Shown here piece by piece: positions 7,924 through 17,703 of a stretch of 64,000 nucleotides of DNA. A model generated the notes under the pieces. That model did no database searches. It was not told the DNA's origin and worked only from the letters and a program-made list of their open reading frames with translations. Both the position numbers and the translations under genes were made by a program. Numbering within the stretch: the stretch's first letter is position 1; each line of letters starts with the position of its first letter. This DNA comes from WHSW01 sp963846565 (GTDB lineage: Bacteria; Actinomycetota; Thermoleophilia; Solirubrobacterales; 70-9): NCBI GenBank assembly GCA_963846565.1, contig CAWJWL010000004.1, positions 124,001-188,000 of the forward strand, written 5' to 3'.

Positions 7924-8547
7924 ATGGCCCACGAGCGAACAGCCAGATTGAGCGCATCGCCGCCGCTCTTCCGGAGCCGGTTCCTCGACTTCTTCTCGCG
8001 CGTCCATCCCTCGGTCCCGTTGATCCTCTACGGGCCGGTGATCGCCGTGCTGTTCGTCGTCGGGTCGCGCGACGGCCAGGGCGCGCTCGAGCTCGTCCTG
8101 CTCGGCCTCGCCGGGCTCGCCCTTTGGACGTTCTCGGAGTACTGGCTTCACCGCAAGGTCTTTCACTGGGATCCCGACCACCCGATCGGACACCGGCTCC
8201 ACTTCATCATCCACGGCGTCCATCACGACCACCCGAACGACAAGATGAGGCTGGTGATGCCCCCCGGCGCGAGCATTCCCCTCGCCGCCCTCTTCTTCGG
8301 CCTCTTCTGGCTCGTCTTCGGGATCCCGACCGCGCTGCCGCTTTTCGCCGGCTTTCTGATCGGCTACCTCATTTACGACTACACGCACTATTACCTTCAC
8401 CATTTCGTGCCGAAGAGCGAGTTCGGCAAGCGACTGCGCGAGGCGCATATGCGCCACCACTTCCAGGATCACCGCTACGGCTTCGGGGTCTCATCCCCGT
8501 TCTGGGATGCGGTATTCCGCACCCTCCCGCGCACGCGCCGCAGCTGA
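7924..8547 (+). CDS. Fatty acid hydroxylase / sterol desaturase family membrane enzyme
   Basis: 207 residues. The family's histidine boxes are all present: HRKVFH, HFIIHGVHHDH, HYYLHH and HMRHHF. They hold a diiron centre on the cytoplasmic face of a membrane protein with about four helices. The closest functional relatives are fatty-acid 2-hydroxylases (the FA2H/Scs7 catalytic domain without its cytochrome b5 part). It probably hydroxylates an acyl chain of a lipid. The ATG is the first reasonable start, with no strong Shine-Dalgarno sequence. The leader carries the inverted repeats listed above. Confidence 0.85.
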   Translation: MAHERTARLSASPPLFRSRFLDFFSRVHPSVPLILYGPVIAVLFVVGSRDGQGALELVLLGLAGLALWTFSEYWLHRKVFHWDPDHPIGHRLHFIIHGVHHDHPNDKMRLVMPPGASIPLAALFFGLFWLVFGIPTALPLFAGFLIGYLIYDYTHYYLHHFVPKSEFGKRLREAHMRHHFQDHRYGFGVSSPFWDAVFRTLPRTRRS

Positions 8548-8620
8548 CTCCTGCCCTCACTGTTACTGTCACTGTTCATGTGACCGTTTGACTGACGGTT
8601 AAAAACGAAAGGGGCAGTTC

Positions 8621-8983
8621 GTGTCGAAGACGGTGGAAGAGGCGGCGAAACTCATTCGCGAGCGCATCCGCGAGATCGATGGAGAGCGCGCGCAGCTCGA
8701 GCGGGCTCTCGCCAGCCTCACAGGAGGGCGCGAAGGCCGGCGCGGTCCGGGTCGCCCGCGCACCGCGGCAGCGAGCGGCGCCCCGACGCGCAAGGGACGC
8801 CGCCGACGCGGCGGGACCCGCGCCGATCAGGCGGTGAAGCTGGTGACCGAGAACCCCGGCATCTCCGCCTCCGAGATCGCCGAGCAGCTGAAGATCAAGC
8901 CGAACTACCTGTACCGCGTCCTCGCGGACCTGCAAAAGGACGGCAGGGTGCGTAAGGACGGTCGCGCCTACCACCCCGCCTAG
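8621..8983 (+). CDS. AT-hook / winged-helix DNA-binding protein
   Basis: 120 residues. Residues 1-35 form a charged helix that may dimerise. A basic linker contains an AT-hook core (GPGRPR), followed by GAPTRKGRRRRGGTR. The C-terminal ~55 residues form a winged helix (QAVKLVTENPGISASEIAEQ, then YLYRVLADLQKDGRVRKDGR). The combination suggests a nucleoid-associated or transcriptional regulator. The GTG start is preceded by AAAGGGG at 6 bases. The 70 bases upstream are rich in ACTGT-like short repeats and an ACCGT/ACGGT inverted repeat, which might be an autoregulatory site. Confidence 0.72.
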   Translation: MSKTVEEAAKLIRERIREIDGERAQLERALASLTGGREGRRGPGRPRTAAASGAPTRKGRRRRGGTRADQAVKLVTENPGISASEIAEQLKIKPNYLYRVLADLQKDGRVRKDGRAYHPA

Positions 8984-9024
8984 GACCGGCACCCGGCGAT
9001 CCGACTCGTCGGTAGGATCGCGGG

Positions 9025-10829
9025 GTGGGCAGGCGGCTAGTCGTTGCAGCAGGGGTATCGATAGCGCTCGCGCTCTCGGGCCCGTCTGCGAGCGCGCACC
9101 CGCCGCCGACCGAGCAGAAGGTCAGCCCGCTGGCGATCCAGCAGGCGCTCGAGCCGCGGCTCGAGGCCACGAAGCAGGGTAAGTGCGGTCCCGGGTCGAG
9201 GCCCGAGACGGGGCTGCAGGGCCGGGTCAGCCGCGCCGATCACGAGAGCGGTCGCGCCGCGGAGGGCTACACCTGCAACACCGAGGTCGTCGGCACGTAC
9301 GTGAAGGCGAACGCCATTCGGGACCGTCGGCGGCTTCAAGGTCGAGCGCTACGTCGACTCGACCGGCCACGAGTGCGCGTACTACGACACCACCCTGCTC
9401 TTCCCGACGAACGTCGCTCGACGTCGAGGCCGGTGTGAACGTGCTCGACATGATCAGACCCGACGAACCCGGTGCTGACCGACACGGCTGGTGACGCCGG
9501 CGATGCTCTCCCCGCACGAGTCGCTGGTCGTCAGCCAGGAGCGCGGCGTGCTCGCCGCGGTGCTCGGCAACCCCGCCTTCGCCCCGGGCGTCGTCGACGT
9601 CTACGACATCTCCGCAGGACTGCCGCCATCCGCGTGCTGCAAGTCCGTCGTCGCCGGTCGGGCATCCTCGGCCACGAGAGCGGCCTGCTCGCCGGACGGC
9701 AAGACCTTCTACTCGGCGTCGCCCGGGAGCCGGACGCTGGTCGCGGTCGACATCTCGCAACCCGTCGCTGCCGCGTGCCGCTCTGGATCGGCCCCTACGA
9801 CTCCCACGGGCTCTCGCTCTCGGCCGACGGCAACCGCGCCTACGTCGCCGGCGACGGGCTCGGGGCTGATCATCCTCGACACCTCCGAGATCCAGGCGCG
9901 GAAGCCCGAACCCGCAGGTGCGCGAGGTCGCGCGGCTTCAGTGGGACTCGATGAGCATCCCGCAGAACGCGATCCCGGTGACGATCGACGGCCAGCCCGT
10001 ACGTGGTCGAGATCGACGAGTTCGGCACCCTCGACGAGGTCGGCGCGGCGCGGATCATCGACATCGGCGACGAGACGCAGCCGCAGGTCGTCTCGAACAT
10101 GCGGCTCGAGGTCCACCAGCCCGAGAACTTCGACGCGATCGCCGGCGACCCCGGCGCCGCAGCTCGGCCTGCAGGGCTACGCCGGCCACTACTGCAACGT
10201 CCCCACGCGCGTCGATCCCGGGATCGTCGCCTGCAGCATGATCCTCTCCGGCCTGCGCATCTTCGACATCCGCGACCCGTACAACCCGAAGGAGATCGCC
10301 TACTTCAACGCGCCGATCGCGCCACGGGTCGACCCCGGGCTTCGAGGCGAGCAACTGGGCGATGTCGAGCCCCTCGTTCGTCGCCCGAGCGCGGGGAGAT
10401 CTGGTACACGGACGGCTATCAGCGGCTTCTTCGACGGTGCGGACCACCAACGGGGTCTGGCCGTTCCCGAAGTGCATGGGCAAGACCTCGACGCTGCCCG
10501 CGACCTCGAAGGGCGGCGAGGGCGGCGACGTCATCGCCGGCGGCCCGGTCAAGGACCGGATCTCGACGGCCGGCGGCAAGGACCTCGTCTGCGCGAAGGG
10601 CAAGAACGACCGGGTGAGAAGCGGCGGCGGCGCCGACCGCGTGCGGGGATCCGGCGGCAACGACCGGATCTCCGGTGGCGGTGGCCGCGACCAGCTCCGC
10701 GGCGGCAACGGCGCCGACCGCATCAGCGGCGGGCCGGGGCGCGACCGGATCGACTGCGGGGCGGGGCGCAGGGACGTCGTCAACGCAGGGCCGGCCGATC
10801 GCCTCAGCCGCTGCGAGAAGGTCGTCTAG
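9025..10829 (+). pseudogene. Secreted LVIVD-repeat / RTX-repeat protein broken by many same-direction frame steps
   Basis: A GTG start, a signal peptide (residues 1-24, ending SASA) and a normal first ~98 codons. From 9319 to 10433 the homologous protein jumps frame repeatedly. Readable pieces include GTVGGFKVERYVDST, LDVEAGVNVLDM, SDPTNPVLTDT, LIILDTSEIQARKP, VREVARLQWDSMSIPQNAI, YVVEIDEFGTLDEVG and LRIFDIRDPYNPKEIAYF. They form one LVIVD-type beta-propeller chain of about 600 residues. The junctions fall at 9319, 9416, 9453, 9487, 9617, 9636, 9688, 9758, 9777, 9865, 9908, 9999, 10162, 10340, 10383, 10423 and 10433. Three more (9643, 9656, 9663) are likely but cancel out. All are +1. After 10434 the frame is intact through GG-x-G/N-x-D RTX-like repeats to the stop. 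It is either a pseudogene or a sequence error hot spot. Confidence 0.8.
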
Positions 10830-10842
10830 ACCCGAGAACGCA

Positions 10843-10876
10843 GACGCCCCCTCGGCGAGAAGCCGGAGGGGGCGTC
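10843..10876. terminator. Strong bidirectional hairpin terminator
   Basis: GACGCCCCCTC pairs perfectly with GAGGGGGCGTC (11 bp). An inner GGC/GCC pair sits around a GAGAA loop with one bulged G. It lies exactly between the convergent LVIVD/RTX gene (stop 10829) and mdh (stop 10894), where a terminator for both is expected. There is no U-tract, as is usual in this kind of genome. Confidence 0.65.
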
Positions 10877-10893
10877 GCGCCCTGCCTACGTGC

Positions 10894-11883
<990 letters not shown>

Positions 11884-11942
11884 GTGGGGCTCGTCTCCTG
11901 TTCGGGGGTCGTTTGGGCGACCCGCGATGCTAGTGGCGGGGC

Positions 11943-13475
11943 TCAGCGAAGGTCCGCGCCGTGCGGCCGCGCTGTGTCCGCCGCGAAGCCGGCGCAATTC
12001 GGGTCCGCATCCACATACCCGGTACTCGCCCCGAATACCTCGCCCGCCCCGCGGAGCGACGCGCAGCGGACCCGCTCGCCGATCGTGTGGGAGACGTTGA
12101 AGAAGTAGTTGTCGTTGTCCACGGGCGAGATCTCGTCGCCGCGCTCGTTGAAGAGGGAGCGGCGGATCGGTTCGGGATAGGCGGAGTACGGCGCGATCAG
12201 GTAGCCGAGCTGGTCGTTGGCCAGCCCGAGCGTGATCTGTCCGCGCTCCCCCGGCACGCGAGCGGCAACGTTGAGGGCGATCTGCGGATACGCCTCGCCC
12301 GGGTAGGCCGAGATCAACAGGTCGCCGACGCGCGCGCTCGCCGTGACCGTCGAGATCGCCGGGCCGACGAACCAGGGCGGTGATGCCGAGCGGTTGAGGG
12401 GTGTACCGATCAGATCGCCGGCGAACTCGAAGCCGAGCAGGATGGGGCTCGTGGCGAGATCCGTGATCAGGTAGCTGCGCGCGGTGACACCGGGTGCCGC
12501 GCGGACGGGCCGCGCCTGCCGCAGCGCGACGGCCGCGCGGCGGACGACCCGGCGTGCGTACGTGCCGAGGGAGCACAGCGACGCTCGATCACCCTTGAGC
12601 GACCGGTTCGGGCAGCCGGCGTCGGCGGGCTGAGTACGCCCGAGCGTCGCGACGGTGACGATCCCGCGACCGCCCAGCCGACGCGCGAGTAGCGGGGCGG
12701 CGCGCTGCGGCCAGTCGCCGCTGATGCTGGTGTTGTCGCCCCCGAGCACGGTCGCGTGGGCGGAGAAGTTGAGCATCGTCGCGCGCGGTCGCCGGGTGCG
12801 AGGATCGATCGCCTGGAGCACCCGGACGTCGGAGTCCACGGGCTGGTTCGCGGGATCGGCGGCGAACTGATTCGTCAGCAGGTTCGCGCCCGGCGCCTCG
12901 CCGTAGAGGAGGATCGACCGGTGCGTCTTGCGCCAGGCGGCGAGGATGGCGTCGACGGTCCGGTCGAAGACATAGCGCCGGTAGGTCGCCGGCACGCCAC
13001 CCCAGACGCCCATCATGTCCGCGCCGCTGTGCGAGTGGTTGGACTGGACGATGACCGACTCGGCGGGAAGCGCGCCGCCCGTGCGTCGCTCGACCTCGAC
13101 TCGCATGTCGCTCAGGCCGGTGCTCTCCCCCCTTAGCGCCGCAAACCAGCCCTGCGTCTGCTGGTCGGCGATCGCGACGGCATCGTCGCCGCGGCGGATG
13201 ACGATCGCGCGCGCGTCGACGCCGCGCCCGAGGATGCCCGTCGCCGCCCGGCCCTGAAACAGCGGCGGTCCGCCGAGGCCGTATCCCCCGAGGTTCACCG
13301 GCTCGCCCTGCCAGGTGCCATCCGGGTCCGGGTTGATCGACCGCTTGGCGACGCCGACCTCGTAGCGGGGCGCGTCGGGATACGGCTTCGCCGCGGCCGG
13401 GTCGGCCGACCCGGCAAGCGCGCAGACGCACAGGGTTGAGGCGAGTACCCGAACTCCGATCCCGCGAGCGGTCAT
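11943..13475 (-). CDS. Secreted neutral/alkaline ceramidase-family protein
   Basis: 510 residues. A signal peptide covers about 1-29 (ending DPAAA). The body matches the N-terminal domain of neutral ceramidases: YEVGVAKRSINPD at the start, NLGGYG, and the family's zinc-site region around QSNHSHSGADMMG (145-154). A further conserved stretch is NFSAHATVLGGDNTSISGDW, with the late region PGEAYPQIALNV. These enzymes hydrolyse the amide bond of ceramide; related bacterial proteins are secreted. The canonical NTSHTHSGPGG loop is altered here (Ala-Asp-Met-Met after Gly), so substrate could differ. An upstream in-frame ATG at 13568 is rejected because it precedes the signal peptide and overlaps the HxlR gene. 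Confidence 0.8.
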   Translation of the reverse strand: MTARGIGVRVLASTLCVCALAGSADPAAAKPYPDAPRYEVGVAKRSINPDPDGTWQGEPVNLGGYGLGGPPLFQGRAATGILGRGVDARAIVIRRGDDAVAIADQQTQGWFAALRGESTGLSDMRVEVERRTGGALPAESVIVQSNHSHSGADMMGVWGGVPATYRRYVFDRTVDAILAAWRKTHRSILLYGEAPGANLLTNQFAADPANQPVDSDVRVLQAIDPRTRRPRATMLNFSAHATVLGGDNTSISGDWPQRAAPLLARRLGGRGIVTVATLGRTQPADAGCPNRSLKGDRASLCSLGTYARRVVRRAAVALRQARPVRAAPGVTARSYLITDLATSPILLGFEFAGDLIGTPLNRSASPPWFVGPAISTVTASARVGDLLISAYPGEAYPQIALNVAARVPGERGQITLGLANDQLGYLIAPYSAYPEPIRRSLFNERGDEISPVDNDNYFFNVSHTIGERVRCASLRGAGEVFGASTGYVDADPNCAGFAADTARPHGADLR

Positions 13476-13485
13476 ACGCACAGGT

Positions 13486-14127
13486 TCACATGCGGAAGAG
13501 TCCGAGGAACCCGGCGACGGCGCGCTTCGGGCCCTCGATCCGGATCTGGTCGCCGTCGATCGCCGCATCGAGGTCCCGCCCGCGCCAGAGGAGCTCCGCC
13601 AAAGTCCCGACCTCGGTCTCGATCACGACGGTGGGATCGGCGGCGGCCCTGCGCTCGACCTCGAGCCCGTCTTCTCCTACCTCGACCCGGAATCGATCGT
13701 CGCCGAGCCGAACGTCATAGACGCCCGCGGCTTTTCCGGCCTTCGCCGGATCGAACATCGTCTTCAGCGCGAGCAGCATCGAGTCAGCGCCGAACACGGT
13801 GTCGGGGTCGAGGGGCAGGCCGGACCCCCAGCGGCCCAGCTCGATCAGGACGGGCTCGAGCGCCCGCCCCCGATCGGTGAGCTCGTAGACGCGCGCCGCC
13901 GCGGGCGGGTCGAGCTTGCGGCGGACGAGGATCTCGGCCTCCTCCAGGTCACGTAGCCGCTGCGCGAGCATGTCCGGGCTCGCACCCGGCAGCCCCGCGC
14001 GCAGGTCGGTGAAGCGCTTCGGACCGAAGAGCAGCTCGCGGACGACGAGCACGGCCCAGCGCTCGCCGAGCAGGTCGAGCGACCGAGCGACGCCGCACTG
14101 ATCACCGTAGCTGCGCTTGCCGGTCAT
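13486..14127 (-). CDS. HxlR-family transcriptional regulator with C-terminal SCP2-like domain
   Basis: 213 residues. An HxlR winged helix spans about 5-100 (YGDQCGVARSLDLLGERW, then ELLFGPKRFTDLRAGLPG). It includes the conserved cysteine of CGVARSLDLLG, which in some family members senses redox or aldehyde stress. The C-terminal ~100 residues resemble an SCP2 lipid-binding domain (YDVRLGDDRFRVEVGEDG, IDGDQIRIEGPK), an uncommon but known addition that could be the ligand-sensing part. It is divergent from the VOC gene at 14230; the shared 102-base region has two 13-bp palindromes. It probably controls itself and the VOC gene. Confidence 0.85.
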   Translation of the reverse strand: MTGKRSYGDQCGVARSLDLLGERWAVLVVRELLFGPKRFTDLRAGLPGASPDMLAQRLRDLEEAEILVRRKLDPPAAARVYELTDRGRALEPVLIELGRWGSGLPLDPDTVFGADSMLLALKTMFDPAKAGKAAGVYDVRLGDDRFRVEVGEDGLEVERRAAADPTVVIETEVGTLAELLWRGRDLDAAIDGDQIRIEGPKRAVAGFLGLFRM

Positions 14128-14137
14128 GCCGACACAA

Positions 14138-14150
14138 TATCAATTTGATA
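14138..14150. promoter_or_regulatory. Perfect palindrome, candidate HxlR operator
   Basis: TATCAA-T-TTGATA, a perfect 13-base palindrome 11 bases before the HxlR start codon in the divergent intergenic region. Its A+T richness stands out from the surroundings. The position fits autorepression. Confidence 0.55.
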
Positions 14151-14169
14151 GGACTTTCCATCTGAGTAG

Positions 14170-14197
14170 TTGGATTTTCCAATCAATCTGCTAGGGT
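14170..14197 (+). promoter_or_regulatory. Candidate VOC-gene promoter with overlapping palindrome
   Basis: TTGGAT (-35) and TAGGGT (-10) are 16 bases apart, upstream of the VOC gene. The -35 hexamer is inside TTGGA-TTT-TCCAA (14170-14182), a second perfect inverted repeat. A regulator bound there would block the promoter. Confidence 0.45.
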
Positions 14198-14229
14198 GGC
14201 GGCATCAACCCACCCAAGGAGGACGAGCG

Positions 14230-15042
14230 ATGAGCGAAAGAGACGGATACGCGGCCGGAGTCCCGTGCTGGGTCGACACCTGGCGCGAAGACGTGAACCC
14301 GGCAGCAGCGTTCTACGGCGAGCTCTTCGGCTGGGACGTCGTCGGCACGACAGCCGCCGGCGAGGACGCCTACGCGATGTGCCTCTTGCGCGAGCGTCAG
14401 GTCGCGGGCATCGGCTCCCCCCTGCCGGCGGCAGCCCGGAAGGATCCCGCAGCGTGGACCACCTACGTGCAGGTGGACGGCGTCGAGGAGACCGTGGCCA
14501 AGGTCCGCGAGGCCGGCGGGTCGGTCCTCGCCGAGCCGTTCGACAGCCTCGACGGCGGCCGGATCGCGATCATCGCCGACCCATCCGGCGCCGTCCTCGG
14601 CGTCTGGCAACTCGGCGAGCACGCCGGCGCGGAACTGGTCAACGAGCCCAGCGCCTGGGCGATGAGCTTTCTCATGTCACCCGATCCGGATGCGGCGGCC
14701 CGGTTCTACGGCGCCGTCTTCGGCTGGGAGACCGAGAGCTTCGGGCCGGCGACGATGTTCCGCCTGCCCGGATTCGTCGGTGGCGAGCCCTCCCAGCCCG
14801 TCCCGCGCGACGTCGTCGCCACGATGATGCCGGCGGCCGAGGGCCCGCCTGCCGCATGGGGTGTGAACTTCTGGGTCGCCGACGTCGACGGCGTCGCCGC
14901 GAAGACGAAGGAGCTCGGCGGTCAGGTGATCTCGGCGCCGGAGGCGATCGAGGGTCTGCCGATGAAGGAGGGCGTGATCGCGGACCCTGAGGGCGCGGTG
15001 CTCTCGGTGACCCAGCTGCTGGTTCCGCCGCAGGCGGGCTAA
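14230..15042 (+). CDS. Two-domain VOC (glyoxalase/bleomycin-resistance fold) protein
   Basis: 270 residues made of two VOC domains (about 8-125 and 138-265). Each begins with the PCWVDTW / SAWAMSFL strand and a DPDAAARFYGAVFGWE-type helix and ends with a strand carrying IADPEGAVL or IADPSGAVLGVW. The family covers glyoxalases, dioxygenases and antibiotic-binding proteins; the reaction here is not predictable. The ATG follows AGGAGG by 7 bases, better than an upstream in-frame ATG at 14170, which would sit inside the promoter. It is divergently paired with the HxlR regulator, suggesting induction by the compound it handles. Confidence 0.87.
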   Translation: MSERDGYAAGVPCWVDTWREDVNPAAAFYGELFGWDVVGTTAAGEDAYAMCLLRERQVAGIGSPLPAAARKDPAAWTTYVQVDGVEETVAKVREAGGSVLAEPFDSLDGGRIAIIADPSGAVLGVWQLGEHAGAELVNEPSAWAMSFLMSPDPDAAARFYGAVFGWETESFGPATMFRLPGFVGGEPSQPVPRDVVATMMPAAEGPPAAWGVNFWVADVDGVAAKTKELGGQVISAPEAIEGLPMKEGVIADPEGAVLSVTQLLVPPQAG

Positions 15043-15102
15043 CCCGCCTCCGCCGCGATTCGCGTCGTCCTCTCCGGTCGCGGCTTTGCCAGGCTCAGCG
15101 GC

Positions 15103-17629
15103 TCAGAACGGGCCGGCGCCGGCTTTCGTGAACTGGAGCGCCACGCCGTCGGAGAGGCTCGCCTCGTTGAACGAGAACTCCAGAGCATCCGTGCCGGCCG
15201 CGTTCTCGATCCCGACCGTCGCGGAGTTGCCACGCTCGCGGTCGCCGTCGATTCCGCGGTACTGGAACAACGCCCTTCCGTTCTCGTAGAGGACCACCTC
15301 ATGGTCCCAACGCTCCGTCGACTCGAGCGGATATGGCTGCACGTTGTCGTACTCGATCACGAAGCGCCGGTTTGGCGCCGAGCCGAGCGTCCGCTTGCGG
15401 ACCTCCGCACCGCTGGCCACGATCAGGTCGTCCCAGAACGGGTACAGCGCCGCGTTCGGCACCGCGGTGTTCGGGATCGCCGTGTTGCTGAACGCGCTGC
15501 TCGGGCCGCTGAAGGAGATGTACCCGTTGGTGGACACGTTCACCGTCGCATACGAGGTGCCGTAGAGCGAGAACGAGAACGGCAGCGACACCGCGAGCGA
15601 CGAGTCATCGCCGGACAGGGCCAGCGGCGTCGTCCCGTCCACCCAGCTGGTCGGCTCCAGGTCACACCGGTGCCCGTAGGCGTCGACGATCCGGGTCAGT
15701 CCGACGTCGAAGACCTCGGTCCCGTTCACCGTGCGAGTCAGCGATCTCGGATTCGCACAGCCGGCGTAGGTGATCGTGAACGTGTAGACGCCGTTGGGCA
15801 CGGCCGCGAACTCGTAGTGGCCGCTGGCGTCGGTGGTGTCGACCAACGGGGTGTCGTCGATCGATACGGTCGCGCCGAAGAGCGGCTGGCCGGACCGCAC
15901 CGTACCGCTGACCAACTGCGTTGGCTGCTGGACCAGCCGGAAGTTCCGATTCGTCGTCACGCCGTCGCTGACCACGACGCCAGGCACCGTCTTCGTCTTG
16001 TACGCGAACTTCGAACCCGTCAGCGTGTAGGTCCCGACCGGCAGGTTGTCGAGCTCGTAGTGGCCGTTGGCATCGGTCGTCGCCGTATGCGGCGAGCCAC
16101 CGTCCGTGGCGCTGACCGTCACCCCGGCGATCGGCGCGTTGGTGTCGTTGTCGCGGATGGTGCCCGCGATCGCGCCGCTCGGTCCGATCGGCGATGCGTT
16201 GACCGCCGCCAGGGCGTCGAGTCGGCCCTCGCCGAAGACGTTGTTGTCGTCCGCAGTACCGCCGCAGGTGAGGTCGCTCGTGTCGATCGCGGTGTCGTCC
16301 AGGATGGCCTGGGTTTCGGCGACGTCGCCGATCAGCGCCGGCGCCGCCGACCACATCAGCGCCACCGCGCCGGCCAGGTGCGGCGCCGCCATCGAGGTCC
16401 CGTTGAGGGACTGATATGCCCCGCCGTTGACGCTCGAGCGGACGTTCACCCCGGGGCCCGAGATGCTCGGCCTGATCTCGGTTCCCATGCCGGGTCCGCG
16501 GGCGGAGAAGCTCGCGATCGCGTTGCTGATGTCGTAGGCGCCGACGCCGTAGGCCGTCGCGTTATCGCCCGGCGATCCCGCGGTATTGCAAGCGGGGCCC
16601 GTATTGCCGTTCGAGAAAGAACCGAAGATCCCCGCCGCGGTCCATGCGTTGATGGTCGCCTGATACCACGTGTCTCCGCCACCACCGCCCCACGAGTTGT
16701 TGATCAGGTGCGGTCGCTTCGAGGGATCCGGGTTCGCGCCGCTCAGGTTCGTCGGGGCGAGCATCCATTGCCCGGCGGCGAGCAGGGATGTACTCGCGCA
16801 GGAGTTGGTGGCACAGCCCTTCGCCGCGATCCACTCGGCGTTCGGGGCGACCCCGATCTGGTTGGCTCCGCCGTCGTCGCCGACCATCGTCCCCATCGTG
16901 TGGGTGCCGTGGTTGTTGTTGTCGCAGGGCGTTCCCGCCGGGCAGACCGCCGTGCCATCGAACCAGTTGTAGTTGTGGTCGAAGGTGCCGCTGCCCAAGT
17001 TGCCCCGGTACTCGCCGACGAGCGCGGGGTGGTCGAAGTCGACCCCGGTGTCGATGTTGCCGACGACGATGCCCTCGCCTCGAACGCCGTGCGTGGCCCA
17101 TACATCGTCGGCGTTGATGTTCGCGATCCCCCACTCGACCGCATTCACGCCGGCCTCGCGCTCGCCCTTGCTCGGCTCGGGGATCGAGTAGACCTCCTCC
17201 GCCTCGATCGCGCCCACGCCCGGATCGGATTCCGAGATCTCGAGCGCCTCCGCATCGCCGTCCCGCACCAGGACCCGGTTCGAGATCCAGAACGCCCGGT
17301 GCTCGTAGCCACCCGCGTCGAGCTGCTTTCGTAGATCAGCCTGGCTCGCGTCGGCTTGTCGCCGTGAGGCGGTCGTAGACGTACTGCCCCCGCTTGTCCC
17401 AGTCGCTGATCTCGTCGGCGCCGCTGAGATCGGCCTCGTCCTCGAACAAGACCCAGAAGTCGGTCGAGCCGCCTCCCGCGACCGCACTCGCAACGTCCGA
17501 GTCAACCGCTGGTCCGCCGGCCTGCGCGCCGTTTGCGACCGTGACCGCAGACGCAACCGTCAACACCACTGCCAGCCCGAGAAAACAAGCACGCGCGCTG
17601 GCAGCCCGCCCCGTCCGACCACTCAGCAT
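15103..17629 (-). pseudogene. Secreted subtilisin-like (S8) protease interrupted by one frameshift
   Basis: Read through one +1 step at about 17359, the product is ~841 residues. It has a signal peptide (LSGRTGRAASARACFLGLAV...), an inhibitor-like propeptide, and the S8 domain with the complete triad: Asp in GNIDTGVDFDHP, His in NNNHGTHTMG and Ser in LNGTSMAAPH. The oxyanion Asn is also present. Two carboxypeptidase-regulatory-like beta domains (GAIAGTIRDNDTNAPIAG; VSGTVRSGQPLFGATVS) and a C-terminal beta domain follow. The frame breaks between the propeptide pieces DRLTA and QADASQADLRKQL. Everything else is intact, so this may be a recent mutation or a sequencing error. The start is ATG with GAGGGG upstream; a TTG precedes it. 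Confidence 0.8.
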
Positions 17630-17703
17630 CAACGTTCCCCTCTTCGATTGAAGACTGCTGTGGCGACCCTATGCGATATCCGGGCCCAAGTCCAGGACTT
17701 CGG

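Noticed and set aside
9319..10433. Programmed ribosomal frameshifting as the explanation of the LVIVD gene
   Set aside because: Seventeen or more steps with no common slippery sequence or downstream structure; no bacterial precedent at this density.
12577..13431. Extended frame giving mdh a 230-residue N-terminal extension and other frames across the ceramidase gene
   Set aside because: The ceramidase reading has a signal peptide and family motifs; malate dehydrogenases do not carry such an extension.
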